From Dehalococcoidia bacterium (GTDB lineage: Bacteria; Chloroflexota; Dehalococcoidia; SM23-28-2; RBG-16-64-32): 12,361 bases of DNA. Position 1 is the stretch's first letter; every line of letters begins with the position of its first letter. The position numbers and the translations under genes were made by a program. Shown in pieces: positions 1 through 5,665 of the stretch. The stretch covers positions 1 through 12,361 of the forward strand of contig JAUYGU010000041.1 of NCBI GenBank assembly GCA_030690405.1. Direction: 5' to 3'. The notes under the pieces were generated by a model that ran no database searches, was not told where the DNA came from, and saw only the letters and a program-made list of their open reading frames with translations.

Positions 1-218
1 GCCGAGCGGCGGTCGGCCTGGACGAGGAGGGCGGTGGCGCCGGCGGCGACCGCCTGCTGCAGGTAATCGTGGCCGTCGGCGCGGAAACCGGGGACGGCCG
101 CGAACAGCGCGCCCGGGCGAACCCGGCGCGAGTCGTACTCGACGGCCGAGAACTCCGCATCGCCCGGGCCGATTATCTCCGCGCCGGGCAGGTGGGCCGC
201 CAGCTCCGTCAGCTTCAT
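1..218 (-). CDS. murE: UDP-N-acetylmuramoyl-tripeptide synthetase (MurE), N-terminal part, cut by window edge
   Basis: Reading the minus strand from the ATG at 218 gives 72 codons that run off the left edge. The peptide begins MKLTELAAHLPGAE and contains EYDSRRVRPGALFAAVPG and ADGHDY, the pattern of the N-terminal UDP-substrate-binding domain of MurE (YDSR-x-V-x-PG-x-LF, then DGHDY and a GA-rich helix). MurE adds the third amino acid of the peptidoglycan stem peptide in the cytoplasm. The ATP-binding and ligase domains lie outside the window. MurF has a related N-terminal domain, but the MKL-x-EL opening and YDSR favour MurE. The start lies five bases after the rnpB terminator and has no Shine-Dalgarno sequence. 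An in-frame GTG directly precedes the ATG. A TATCTT at 229-224 could be a -10 for a leaderless mRNA, but this is weak. Confidence 0.85.
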   Translation of the reverse strand, partial: MKLTELAAHLPGAEIIGPGDAEFSAVEYDSRRVRPGALFAAVPGFRADGHDYLQQAVAAGATALLVQADRRS

Positions 219-222
219 CACC

Positions 223-250
223 AAAGATAAGAACGGCCTCGCGGCCGTTC
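223..250 (-). terminator. Rho-independent terminator of rnpB
   Basis: On the minus strand, GAACGGCC (250-243) and GGCCGTTC (238-231) form a perfect 8-bp stem around a four-base loop GCGA. The T-rich tail TTATCTTT follows (230-223). It lies 14 bases beyond the 3' arm of helix P1 of the RNase P RNA, as expected for the end of that transcript. It ends five bases before the murE start codon, so murE must use read-through or a promoter overlapping the hairpin. Confidence 0.82.
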
Positions 251-263
251 CGTTTCCCGTGGA

Positions 264-646
264 GGCCCAGCAGACCTGTAGGCCGAGTCCTGTATCCCGG
301 CCTGAGCCGGGACGGTGACCATCAATCTAGCCCCGCCGTTGCCGACGGGGTCAAGCGGCCAACCCGAGGGCGTCGGGCCGGGCGCCCTAATGCCCGCCCG
401 AAGGCGAGCAAGCCCTCCTATTTGGCCTTGCTCCGCGCGGGGTTTGGCCGGCCTCCGGCTCACGCCGGAGCCGGTGGGCTCTTACCCCACCATTTCACCC
501 TTACTCCCTTTCGGGAGCGGTATGTTTCTGTGCCACTTTCCGTCGGGTCACCCCGCCTGGGCGTTACCCAGCGCGCTGCCCGGTGGAGCTCGGACCTTCC
601 TCCCGTCCGCCAAAGGCGGACCGGCGGTCACCCGGTCTGCTGGGCC
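264..646 (-). ncRNA. rnpB: RNase P RNA, bacterial type A
   Basis: This is the catalytic RNA of RNase P, which cuts the 5' leader from tRNA precursors with the RnpA protein (not in this window). On the minus strand the 13-base ends GGCCCAGCAGACC (646-634) and GGTCTGCTGGGCC (276-264) are perfectly complementary and form helix P1. The 5' P4 block reads GAGGAAGGTCCGAGCTCC and its 3' partner ACAGGACTCGGCCTACAGG. Between them are AGGGTGAAATGG with GGTAAGAGCCCACCGG (P11/P12 region), GGAGCAAGGCCAAATAGG, a TTCG-capped stem and GGCTAGATTGATGG, in the order seen in E. coli M1 RNA. Length is about 383 nt. Ends are set by P1 and by an extended -10 promoter whose expected start falls on 646. Protein-like frames on both strands here are spurious. 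Confidence 0.95.
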
Positions 647-652
647 AATTTG

Positions 653-661
653 AGTATATCA
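653..661 (-). promoter_or_regulatory. Extended -10 promoter of rnpB
   Basis: The minus strand reads TGATATACT from 661 to 653: a TATACT hexamer preceded by the TGn extension. Six bases separate it from 646, which is exactly the first base of P1 of the RNase P RNA, so it fits the start of the mature RNA without a leader. The -35 region (about 676-681) is poor, as is common when an extended -10 is present. Confidence 0.75.
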
Positions 662-765
662 CCCCCCGCCGCGCAGCCATTCGCGGCCGCCCGGCGGTAA
701 CAGGCGCGCCGCCGCGGCATCCTAAGCTTGTTCTCTCGCCGGAGGGGGCGGAGGAGGTGGATGAG

Positions 766-966
766 GTGGAATGTCCGATGTGTCACGGGGTGCGTAGCTG
801 CCCCGAGTGTGACGGTCTGGGCGAGGTGATGTGCGCCGCCTGCGGGGGCGAAGGCGGCAACTGTGAACAGTGCCACGGCGTCGGTCGCTACGTCTGCAAG
901 CCGTGCGACGGCAGCGGCGCTTGCCCGCGCTGCAAAGGCACGGGAGAGGTAGGCCAGAACTCCTAG
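766..966 (+). CDS. Small six-CxxC zinc-finger protein (DnaJ central-domain-like, no J domain)
   Basis: This 66-residue protein consists of six CxxC motifs at residues 3-6, 12-15, 23-26, 33-36, 44-47 and 53-56. Most continue as CxxCxGxG (CPECDGLG, CEQCHGVG, CKPCDGSG, CPRCKGTG). That is the repeat of the DnaJ zinc-binding cysteine-rich domain, which has four such motifs; there is no J domain or substrate-binding beta domain. It could bind up to three zinc ions and may act as a small chaperone, redox or RNA/protein-binding module; no function is assigned. I chose the GTG at 766 because GGAGGAGG (750-757) sits eight bases upstream. The frame is open further upstream, but that part overlaps the rnpB promoter and shows no zinc-finger pattern. 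Its stop codon overlaps that of the convergent RNase HI gene at CTAG. Confidence 0.7.
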   Translation: MECPMCHGVRSCPECDGLGEVMCAACGGEGGNCEQCHGVGRYVCKPCDGSGACPRCKGTGEVGQNS

Positions 967-1376
967 CCCTCGGCCCCGTCGAAGGCGAGGTTGGCCAGTT
1001 CGTCGGCGCGGCGGTTCTGCTCGCGGCGCACGTGCCGCACCTCGAATGACGCGAACCGCCACTGCAGATCCTTGATCCGTCCGAACAGCCGCCGCAACGC
1101 CGGGTTCCGGACCTTGTAGCGCAGGTTGAGCTGCCGCACCACGAGCTCCGAGTCCATCACCAGCTCCACATCGCGGGCGCCCAGGGCCAGCGCGGCCTCC
1201 AGGCCGGCTATGGCCGCGCGGTACTCCGCTTCGTTGTTGGTGGCGCGGCCGATGCGGCGGGAGACGGCGTGGACCTCGCGGCCGGCGCTGTCGTAGACGG
1301 CGGCGCCGATGGAGGCGGGGCCGGGGTTCCCGCGCGAGGCGCCGTCAGAGTAGACGACCCACCTGTCCTCAGCCAC
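963..1376 (-). CDS. rnhA: Ribonuclease HI
   Basis: This 137-residue protein degrades the RNA strand of RNA-DNA hybrids in the cytoplasm, such as R-loops and replication primers. The four acidic catalytic positions are visible: D11 in YSDGASRGNPG, E51 in NNEAEY, D75 in VMDSELVVRQLN and D125 in NRRADELAN. The HVRREQN loop (115-121) matches the flexible catalytic histidine region. Length fits a single-domain RNase HI. The start codon is GTG at 1376, with only a weak CCGGA before it, five bases after the recombinase-like gene's stop. It therefore looks like the last gene of a three-gene operon and translationally coupled. Its stop overlaps that of the convergent small zinc-finger gene, and no terminator hairpin is evident between them. 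Confidence 0.92.
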   Translation of the reverse strand: MAEDRWVVYSDGASRGNPGPASIGAAVYDSAGREVHAVSRRIGRATNNEAEYRAAIAGLEAALALGARDVELVMDSELVVRQLNLRYKVRNPALRRLFGRIKDLQWRFASFEVRHVRREQNRRADELANLAFDGAEG

Positions 1377-1381
1377 TCCGG

Positions 1382-2779
1382 CTATGGCCTCAGCGAGACC
1401 TCAACGCTATCGTCGCGCACGACGACGCGTTCCAGGAGGTCGCGGAGGAGGTCGTAGCGCTCCGGGAAGGTGAGCTGTCCCCAGAGCTCGCGGCAGCGGC
1501 TGAGGGCGTCCATCCTGTGCCGGCGGCGTTCGGCCTCCGAGGCCTGCTGGTGGGCGCGACGCTGCCGCTCCGCCATGACTTCCTCCGCGGCGAGCTGCTC
1601 ACCGGCAACCTCCAGGCTGAGGGCGCGCAGCTTCTCTTCGTCGATGCGGCCGCTGGCGGCGGCGTCCAGGTACTGCTCCAGCCGCCGGTCAAGCCGGCGC
1701 ATCTTGTCGCGCAGCTGCTTGCCCTGCCCCTCGGGTGAGCCCTCGTCGGGGACACCGACCACGGCCGAAGGGTCCAGGTGACCGTTGAGCAGGCTGCCCC
1801 GCACCTCCTCCTCAAGCGCCTCGGCGCGGCGGGTGTGGTAGTCGCACAGGCTGCGGTTCGTGCGGGATTCGCACTGGTAGTAGCGGTAGATGGCGGTGCG
1901 CACCTCGCCGTCGCTGCGGCGCTGCCAGCGCTGGCGGCGGGTGACGCCGATCATCTTGTTGCCGCAGTAGCCGCAGTAAGCCAGGCCGGACAGCAGGAAG
2001 CGGGAGGTCTCCCGCGCCGCGGCCTTGGGCCGCCGCTGGTCCAGCCGCTCCTGGACCCGCTGGAAGTCCTTCGGCGAGATGAGCGGCGGGTGGCTGGCGG
2101 GCACGCGTACGCCGAAGCGGCTGTACGTCCCCACGTAGGCGCGGTTGCGCAGGAGATCGCGCACGGTGACCATGCTCCAGAGGAGGCCGCGGCGGGTCAG
2201 CAGCCCCTCCTCGTTGAGGCGGCGGGCGATGCGCCGGATGCCGAGGTCGTCCTTCAGGTACAGCCTGAAGATGTAGCGCACCACGGACCCCTCTTCGGCG
2301 ACGATCTGGAGCCGCCGCCGCGGCCCTACACAGTAGCCGTAGGGCGGGCGGCCCAACGCCTCGCCTTTGACAGCCTTCTTCCGCATGGCTGCCCGCACAC
2401 GATCGCCCAGGCGGCCGTTCTTGCGCGCCGCCTGCCACTGCCTGAGCAGCTCGACGCCCGCATCGCCGCCTTCGTCTATGGTGACGACGGTGGCGCCGAG
2501 GCTGGCCAGCTGGAAGTAGCGTCGCGCGGACACCGTGAGGCCGTCGCCCAGGCTATCCAGGGCTGGCACGGCCACCAGGATGAACCCGCGGTGCCGCTGG
2601 TTGCGGAGGAACTCCACCATCTGCCGGAAGCCGGGCGTGTCATCGGTAGTGGGCGACGCATCCAGGAAGACCGCGGCCGCTTCGTAGCCGTTGTTGCGGC
2701 AGAACTCCAGGAAAGACTTGCTCTGCTCGGCCAGCGGCCGGTCGCTCGCGGTCTCCCGGAAGTAGCCTACAGCGCGCAC
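1382..2779 (-). CDS. Large serine recombinase homologue with a degenerate active site (probably non-catalytic)
   Basis: The 465 residues show the full large-serine-recombinase layout. Residues 1-115 are a resolvase-like N-terminal domain. A linker helix leads to LGRPPYGY (142-149). A recombinase DNA-binding domain follows to about 230, then a Cys4 zinc ribbon (C269, C272, C303, C312), a coiled coil (about 353-425) and a conserved tail. Against gamma-delta resolvase, Y6 and R8 align, but the nucleophile S10 is T10, R45 is T48 (in DTPGF), and the D67-R68-L-G-R71 block reads D75-S76-L77-G78-D79. The serine and three of the usual active-site arginines are therefore gone, while the reading frame and other domains are intact. 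Strand exchange looks impossible, and a DNA-binding role is inferred. It starts at GTG 2779, one base after the upstream stop codon, with GGTGA at 2790-2786 as ribosome binding site. No att-like repeats or cargo genes are seen. Confidence 0.85.
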   Translation of the reverse strand: MRAVGYFRETASDRPLAEQSKSFLEFCRNNGYEAAAVFLDASPTTDDTPGFRQMVEFLRNQRHRGFILVAVPALDSLGDGLTVSARRYFQLASLGATVVTIDEGGDAGVELLRQWQAARKNGRLGDRVRAAMRKKAVKGEALGRPPYGYCVGPRRRLQIVAEEGSVVRYIFRLYLKDDLGIRRIARRLNEEGLLTRRGLLWSMVTVRDLLRNRAYVGTYSRFGVRVPASHPPLISPKDFQRVQERLDQRRPKAAARETSRFLLSGLAYCGYCGNKMIGVTRRQRWQRRSDGEVRTAIYRYYQCESRTNRSLCDYHTRRAEALEEEVRGSLLNGHLDPSAVVGVPDEGSPEGQGKQLRDKMRRLDRRLEQYLDAAASGRIDEEKLRALSLEVAGEQLAAEEVMAERQRRAHQQASEAERRRHRMDALSRCRELWGQLTFPERYDLLRDLLERVVVRDDSVEVSLRP

Positions 2780-2780
2780 G

Positions 2781-3482
2781 TTAGTTCACCAGCAGGATCC
2801 GCTCACAGCTGACGCACTGCACCAGGCCCAGTCCGGAGCGCGCCTTCTGGAGGATTGACATGGGTAGGGCTATGCGGCATCCCTGACAGAGGCCCCGCTC
2901 CACCACGGCGACGGCTGCCCCCTGGCGGCGCTCCCGGAGGGTCTGGTACAGGCTGAGGGCGGCGCGGTCCATCCCATCGAGCTGGCGGGTGCGTTTGCCG
3001 TCCAGGGCCTGGAGCTCGCCTTTCAGCGCCGTCTGGGTCTCAGTGAGAGAAGCCTGCTCGGCCTTCCAGGCGCTCTCAAGCTCTGCCAGCGCGGTCTGCG
3101 CTTCCTTCAGGGCCGTCTCCGCGTCTTCCAGCTCCAGCATCACCTCCAGGAGCGCGTCTTCGCGCTTTCGGAGTTGAGATCGCAGGGACGAGAGGTCGGC
3201 CTGGAGGTCCTCCAGCTCCTTCGGGTTCTTTACGGTCCCGCCGTAGAGCCTCCCCTCTATCTCCAGCGCCTTCCGCCGGGCCTCCTCGGCGTCCCAGTCC
3301 AGGGATTTCTGTCGTTCTTGAATCTGGCGCACCTCTCCCCGGCGCTGCTCGACCAGCTCGCGGGCGGCGACCAGCTCTTCGGTTTCACCCAGTTGGGCCT
3401 CTACTTCGCTTAGCCTTGCCACAGCGCTATCCATAGCCAGGTCGGTCTCCTGGAGGGCATGAAGTTCAGCGGCAGTGGTCAT
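2781..3482 (-). CDS. Coiled-coil protein with C-terminal C4 zinc ribbon (CdsZ/zf-RING_7 family)
   Basis: These 233 residues comprise a long heptad-rich, charged coiled coil (about 5-185), broken by the conserved LYGGTVKNPKELEDLQ segment (79-94). A C-terminal zinc ribbon follows with C199-x2-C202 and C223-x2-C226 in RGLCQGCRIALP and VQCVSCERIL. Length and order match the bacterial C4-type zinc-ribbon family (PF02591 type). Members are soluble and thought to bind nucleic acid or act as scaffolds; the exact role is not established from sequence. It begins at ATG 3482 with no clear Shine-Dalgarno sequence. A TATGTT at 3496-3491 would give a start of transcription close to the ATG. It is the first gene of the minus-strand operon with the recombinase homologue and RNase HI, and is divergent from yceD. 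Confidence 0.85.
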   Translation of the reverse strand: MTTAAELHALQETDLAMDSAVARLSEVEAQLGETEELVAARELVEQRRGEVRQIQERQKSLDWDAEEARRKALEIEGRLYGGTVKNPKELEDLQADLSSLRSQLRKREDALLEVMLELEDAETALKEAQTALAELESAWKAEQASLTETQTALKGELQALDGKRTRQLDGMDRAALSLYQTLRERRQGAAVAVVERGLCQGCRIALPMSILQKARSGLGLVQCVSCERILLVN

Positions 3483-3490
3483 CGCACAAG

Positions 3491-3496
3491 AACATA
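3491..3496 (-). promoter_or_regulatory. Possible -10 for the zinc-ribbon/recombinase/RNase HI operon
   Basis: TATGTT lies on the minus strand eight bases before the ATG at 3482. This spacing would give a leaderless or nearly leaderless transcript, which fits the lack of a ribosome binding site. No good -35 hexamer is seen at the expected distance, so the call is weak. Confidence 0.35.
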
Positions 3497-3540
3497 GGCA
3501 GTCACTCGGGGCGGCAGTCTCTCGGGGCGGTTGAGCGGGG

Positions 3541-3570
3541 TGGACAATGCCTGCGACGGGATTATAGACT
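3541..3570 (+). promoter_or_regulatory. Possible promoter of the yceD-rpmF transcript
   Basis: TGGACA (3541-3546) is followed after 18 bases by TAGACT (3565-3570), or after 16 bases by TATAGA (3563-3568). Either pairing would give a leader of roughly 90-100 nt ahead of yceD. A perfect TTGACA also occurs at 3583-3588 but has no convincing -10 at normal spacing. The 186-base divergent spacer (3483-3668) holds no other structure I can support. Confidence 0.4.
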
Positions 3571-3668
3571 TAGCCTTGGGCGTTGACAAGGCACCATCGT
3601 TATTTTGGCGTGAACATCTCGGCCTAGTTCCAGCCCCGCGTGAGTCCGCCCCGAGGTTCCTTATCCCA

Positions 3669-4199
3669 ATGCGATTCCGCGTTTCTCAAGAGCTGCGGCA
3701 ACCGGTCGGCACGGAGTTCTCGCTGGAGCTTCGCGAGCGGAGCCTCCTGCTCGATGACGACGCCGCCGTCACCAATGTGCAGGGCGACGCCTCCCTCCTG
3801 CGGACCGACCGCGGCCTGCTGGTGACCCTCCGCGCGGCGGCGCGCCTGAAAGGGGCCTGCAGCCGCTGCCTGGCCCCACTGGAATTGCCGATCGAGATCG
3901 ACTTCCAGGAGGAGTTTATCCCCGTGGTGGACCCTCTATCGGGGACGCACATAGCCAGCGACGAGGCGGAGGACAGCTTCGTCATCGACGCCGACCTGAT
4001 GCTTGACCTGGGAGAAGCGCTGCGCCAGTATGCACTCATGTCGATGCCCGGAAAGCCGCTCTGCCGGCCGGACTGCGCCGGCCTGTGCCCGAACTGCGGG
4101 ACCAACCTGAACGAAGGCCCCTGCGCCTGCCAACCCCAGAGCGAGAGCGGCTGGCGGGCGCTGGCCGCCCTTAAGACGAAGGACGAGGAAGGGAGCTGA
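3669..4199 (+). CDS. yceD: YceD/DUF177 family protein
   Basis: This 176-residue protein belongs to the DUF177 family, which is very often encoded just before rpmF. Family members have been linked to ribosome/23S rRNA maturation, but the biochemical role is not settled. CSRCLAPLELPIEIDFQEEF (64-83) and the C-terminal cysteine cluster LCRPDCAGLCPNCGTNLNEG (C132, C136, C140, C143, with C152 after it) are typical. I chose ATG 3669 (MRFRVSQELRQ) because homologues begin about here. GAGGT at 3653-3657 lies 11 bases upstream, and the 46 extra codons available upstream read through the promoter region and look non-coding. rpmF follows after three bases. Confidence 0.87.
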   Translation: MRFRVSQELRQPVGTEFSLELRERSLLLDDDAAVTNVQGDASLLRTDRGLLVTLRAAARLKGACSRCLAPLELPIEIDFQEEFIPVVDPLSGTHIASDEAEDSFVIDADLMLDLGEALRQYALMSMPGKPLCRPDCAGLCPNCGTNLNEGPCACQPQSESGWRALAALKTKDEEGS

Positions 4200-4202
4200 C
4201 CG

Positions 4203-4409
4203 ATGCCCGTGCCGAAGAAGAAGACCTCCAAGTCGCGCCAGGGGCGAAGGCGAACCCATATCGCCATGAGCACGCCCAGCCTGGTCGTCTGCCCCCAGTG
4301 CCGCTCGCCCCGGCCCTCCCACCACGCCTGCCCCGTCTGCGGGACCTACCGGGGACGGGAGGTCCTCAACGTGACCGCCCGGGCGGCGCGCCGGGCCACC
4401 GGTGAGTAG
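4203..4409 (+). CDS. rpmF: Ribosomal protein L32 (bL32), zinc-binding form
   Basis: This 68-residue basic protein of the large ribosomal subunit begins MPVPKKKTSKSRQGRRRTH, the family's N-terminal signature. It carries a zinc ribbon with C30-x2-C33 and C43-x2-C46 (CPQC, CPVC), so this is the zinc-containing form rather than a cysteine-free paralogue. GGGAG (4191-4195), overlapping the end of yceD, serves as ribosome binding site. Co-transcription with yceD is expected from the three-base gap. The C-terminal residues RAARRATGE extend slightly past the usual end. Confidence 0.95.
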   Translation: MPVPKKKTSKSRQGRRRTHIAMSTPSLVVCPQCRSPRPSHHACPVCGTYRGREVLNVTARAARRATGE

Positions 4410-4439
4410 AGGCACCGCTTCTCCGCCGTCCGGAGCTCA

Positions 4440-4448
4440 TGCTATACT
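4440..4448 (+). promoter_or_regulatory. Extended -10 promoter ahead of the small membrane protein and fab genes
   Basis: TGCTATACT (4440-4448) is a TATACT hexamer with the TGn extension. Transcription would start near 4455, leaving a leader of about 25 nt before the ATG at 4480. The -35 region has no good match, as tolerated for extended -10 promoters. It would give the fabD-fabG-nusB-acpP block its own transcription separate from yceD-rpmF. Confidence 0.55.
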
Positions 4449-4479
4449 TCGCCTGGCCGATTGTAGGTAGACGATAGAG

Positions 4480-4674
4480 ATGCGACGTAGACTAACCATC
4501 ATTCTGCTGCCGCTCAGCCTCATCCTGGCTGGGGCGGCCGCGATCACGTACTTCGTCTGGTGGGACGCGACCCACTGCACGTTCTGCCGCGAGCGCCTGG
4601 ACGAGTTCGGGCGCTGCCCGAACCCGGACTGCCACCTGGGGCGGCTCACCAAGGAGACGGGCCCGGAGGCCTAG
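4480..4674 (+). CDS. Small membrane-anchored Cys4 protein, unrecognised
   Basis: I do not recognise this 64-residue protein. A basic N-terminus (MRRR) leads into one hydrophobic segment (about 5-27) ending in YFVWW, then a short soluble tail with C33-x2-C36 and C46-x4-C51 (CTFC, CPNPDC), a compact zinc-ribbon-like pattern. A single-pass membrane protein with a small metal-binding domain is the simplest reading; an uncleaved signal anchor is more likely than a lipoprotein, as no lipobox cysteine follows the hydrophobic stretch. It lies between rpmF and fabD, where many bacteria have plsX and fabH, ten bases before fabD and downstream of an extended -10 promoter. The ribosome binding site is weak (TAGAG before the ATG). 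Coding is supported by position, promoter and cysteine pattern. Confidence 0.65.
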   Translation: MRRRLTIILLPLSLILAGAAAITYFVWWDATHCTFCRERLDEFGRCPNPDCHLGRLTKETGPEA

Positions 4675-4684
4675 GGGCGCCCGC

Positions 4685-5665
4685 ATGCCTCAGGCGTCAA
4701 CGCTCTCCCAGCACCTCAGCGAAAGATTTCTCGCGGCGCCGCCTGACGCTAGCCTGGCGATCATCTTCCCCGGACAGGGGTCCCACCAGGTGGGCGCCGG
4801 CCGCGACCTTCACGACGCCTTTCCCCTGGCGAAAGAGGTGTTTCAGCGCTCCGAGCAGGTGCTGGGATTCGCCCTGACGAAGCTCTGCTTCGAGGGCCCC
4901 GATGACGCCCTGCGGGACACCGCCAACGCTCAGCCGGCGATCCTGGCGGCGTCCCTGGCCTGCCTGGCCGCGGCGCTGGAAGACGGCGCCCTCCGGCGCC
5001 GCCCCGCCTTCGCGGCCGGCCACAGCCTGGGCGAGTTCAGCGCCCTCGTCGCCGCGGGCGCCCTCGACCTTGAAGACGCGCTGTCCCTGGTCGCCGCCCG
5101 CGGCCGCCTCATGCGCGACGCCTCGGAGCGAGAGCCCGGCACCATGATCGCTGTCATCGGCCTCAACGGCGAAGCGCTGGAAGAGGTGTGCCACCTCTCC
5201 GGCGTGGAGACCTGCAACTACAACTCGCCCTCGCAGGTAGTGATCGGCGGGTCCGTCGCCGCCGTCGAAAAGGCGGTGCGGCTGATCAAGGAGCGCGGCG
5301 GCCGCGGGCTCCCGCTGAACGTTTCGGGCGCCTTCCACACGTCGCTTATGGCTCCGGTCGAGGAGGAGTTCGCACGGGCGGTCGACGCCTGCCCCGTGCG
5401 CGACCCCGCGATCCCGGTCGTCGCCAACACCAGCGCCAGGCCGCTGACCACCGCCGCGGCCGTGCGGGAAGAGCTGCGCCGGCAGATTACGCGGCCCGTG
5501 CTCTGGCACCAGTCCGTCATGACTATGGCCGGCGCCGGCGTCACCACCTTCGTGGAGGCGGGGCCCGGGCGCGTCCTCAGCGGGCTCATCAAGCGCGCGG
5601 GGCTCGGCCTGACGGCCCTCAACCTGGACACTGTAGAGTCCCTGGCAGCGCTGCGCGATGTTTGA
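4685..5665 (+). CDS. fabD: Malonyl-CoA:ACP transacylase
   Basis: The 326-residue enzyme moves malonate from CoA to acyl carrier protein, supplying the extender unit of type II fatty-acid synthesis. Visible motifs are the oxyanion-side FPGQGSHQVG (28-37), Q83, the nucleophile S114 in GHSLGEFSALVAAG, R139 in AARGRLM that binds the malonyl carboxylate, and the catalytic H218 in GAFHTSLM. The first 20 residues are a short extension before the usual start of the fold. ATG 4685 is kept, with AGGGGC ten bases upstream. The gene overlaps fabG by eight bases, so the two are translationally coupled, and it is part of the fabD-fabG-nusB-acpP block. Confidence 0.96.
   Translation: MPQASTLSQHLSERFLAAPPDASLAIIFPGQGSHQVGAGRDLHDAFPLAKEVFQRSEQVLGFALTKLCFEGPDDALRDTANAQPAILAASLACLAAALEDGALRRRPAFAAGHSLGEFSALVAAGALDLEDALSLVAARGRLMRDASEREPGTMIAVIGLNGEALEEVCHLSGVETCNYNSPSQVVIGGSVAAVEKAVRLIKERGGRGLPLNVSGAFHTSLMAPVEEEFARAVDACPVRDPAIPVVANTSARPLTTAAAVREELRRQITRPVLWHQSVMTMAGAGVTTFVEAGPGRVLSGLIKRAGLGLTALNLDTVESLAALRDV

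Noticed and set aside
218..700. Several open frames of 80-112 codons on both strands
   Set aside because: They lie over the RNase P RNA gene, whose structure explains the sequence. Their peptides are Pro/Arg-rich with no domain pattern.
583..765. In-frame upstream extension of the six-CxxC protein
   Set aside because: The extra 61 codons overlap the 5' end and promoter of rnpB and lack the zinc-finger pattern. GTG 766 has a fitting ribosome binding site.
1382..2779. The recombinase as sign of an integrated phage, ICE or IS element
   Set aside because: No cargo, att-like repeats, tRNA target or other mobile genes. The active site is lost and the gene is coupled into a housekeeping operon.
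1778..2812. 344-codon plus-strand frame opposite the recombinase homologue
   Set aside because: It is an Ala/Val/Gln-rich shadow typical of GC-rich DNA, with no motif. The minus-strand frame has a full domain series.
3583..3588. Perfect TTGACA hexamer
   Set aside because: No -10 at 16-18 bases. The nearest TATTTT is only 12 bases away, so it is not called as a promoter.
3531..3668. N-terminal extension of YceD by 46 codons
   Set aside because: The extension runs through the divergent promoter region and has no family similarity. ATG 3669 gives the usual start.
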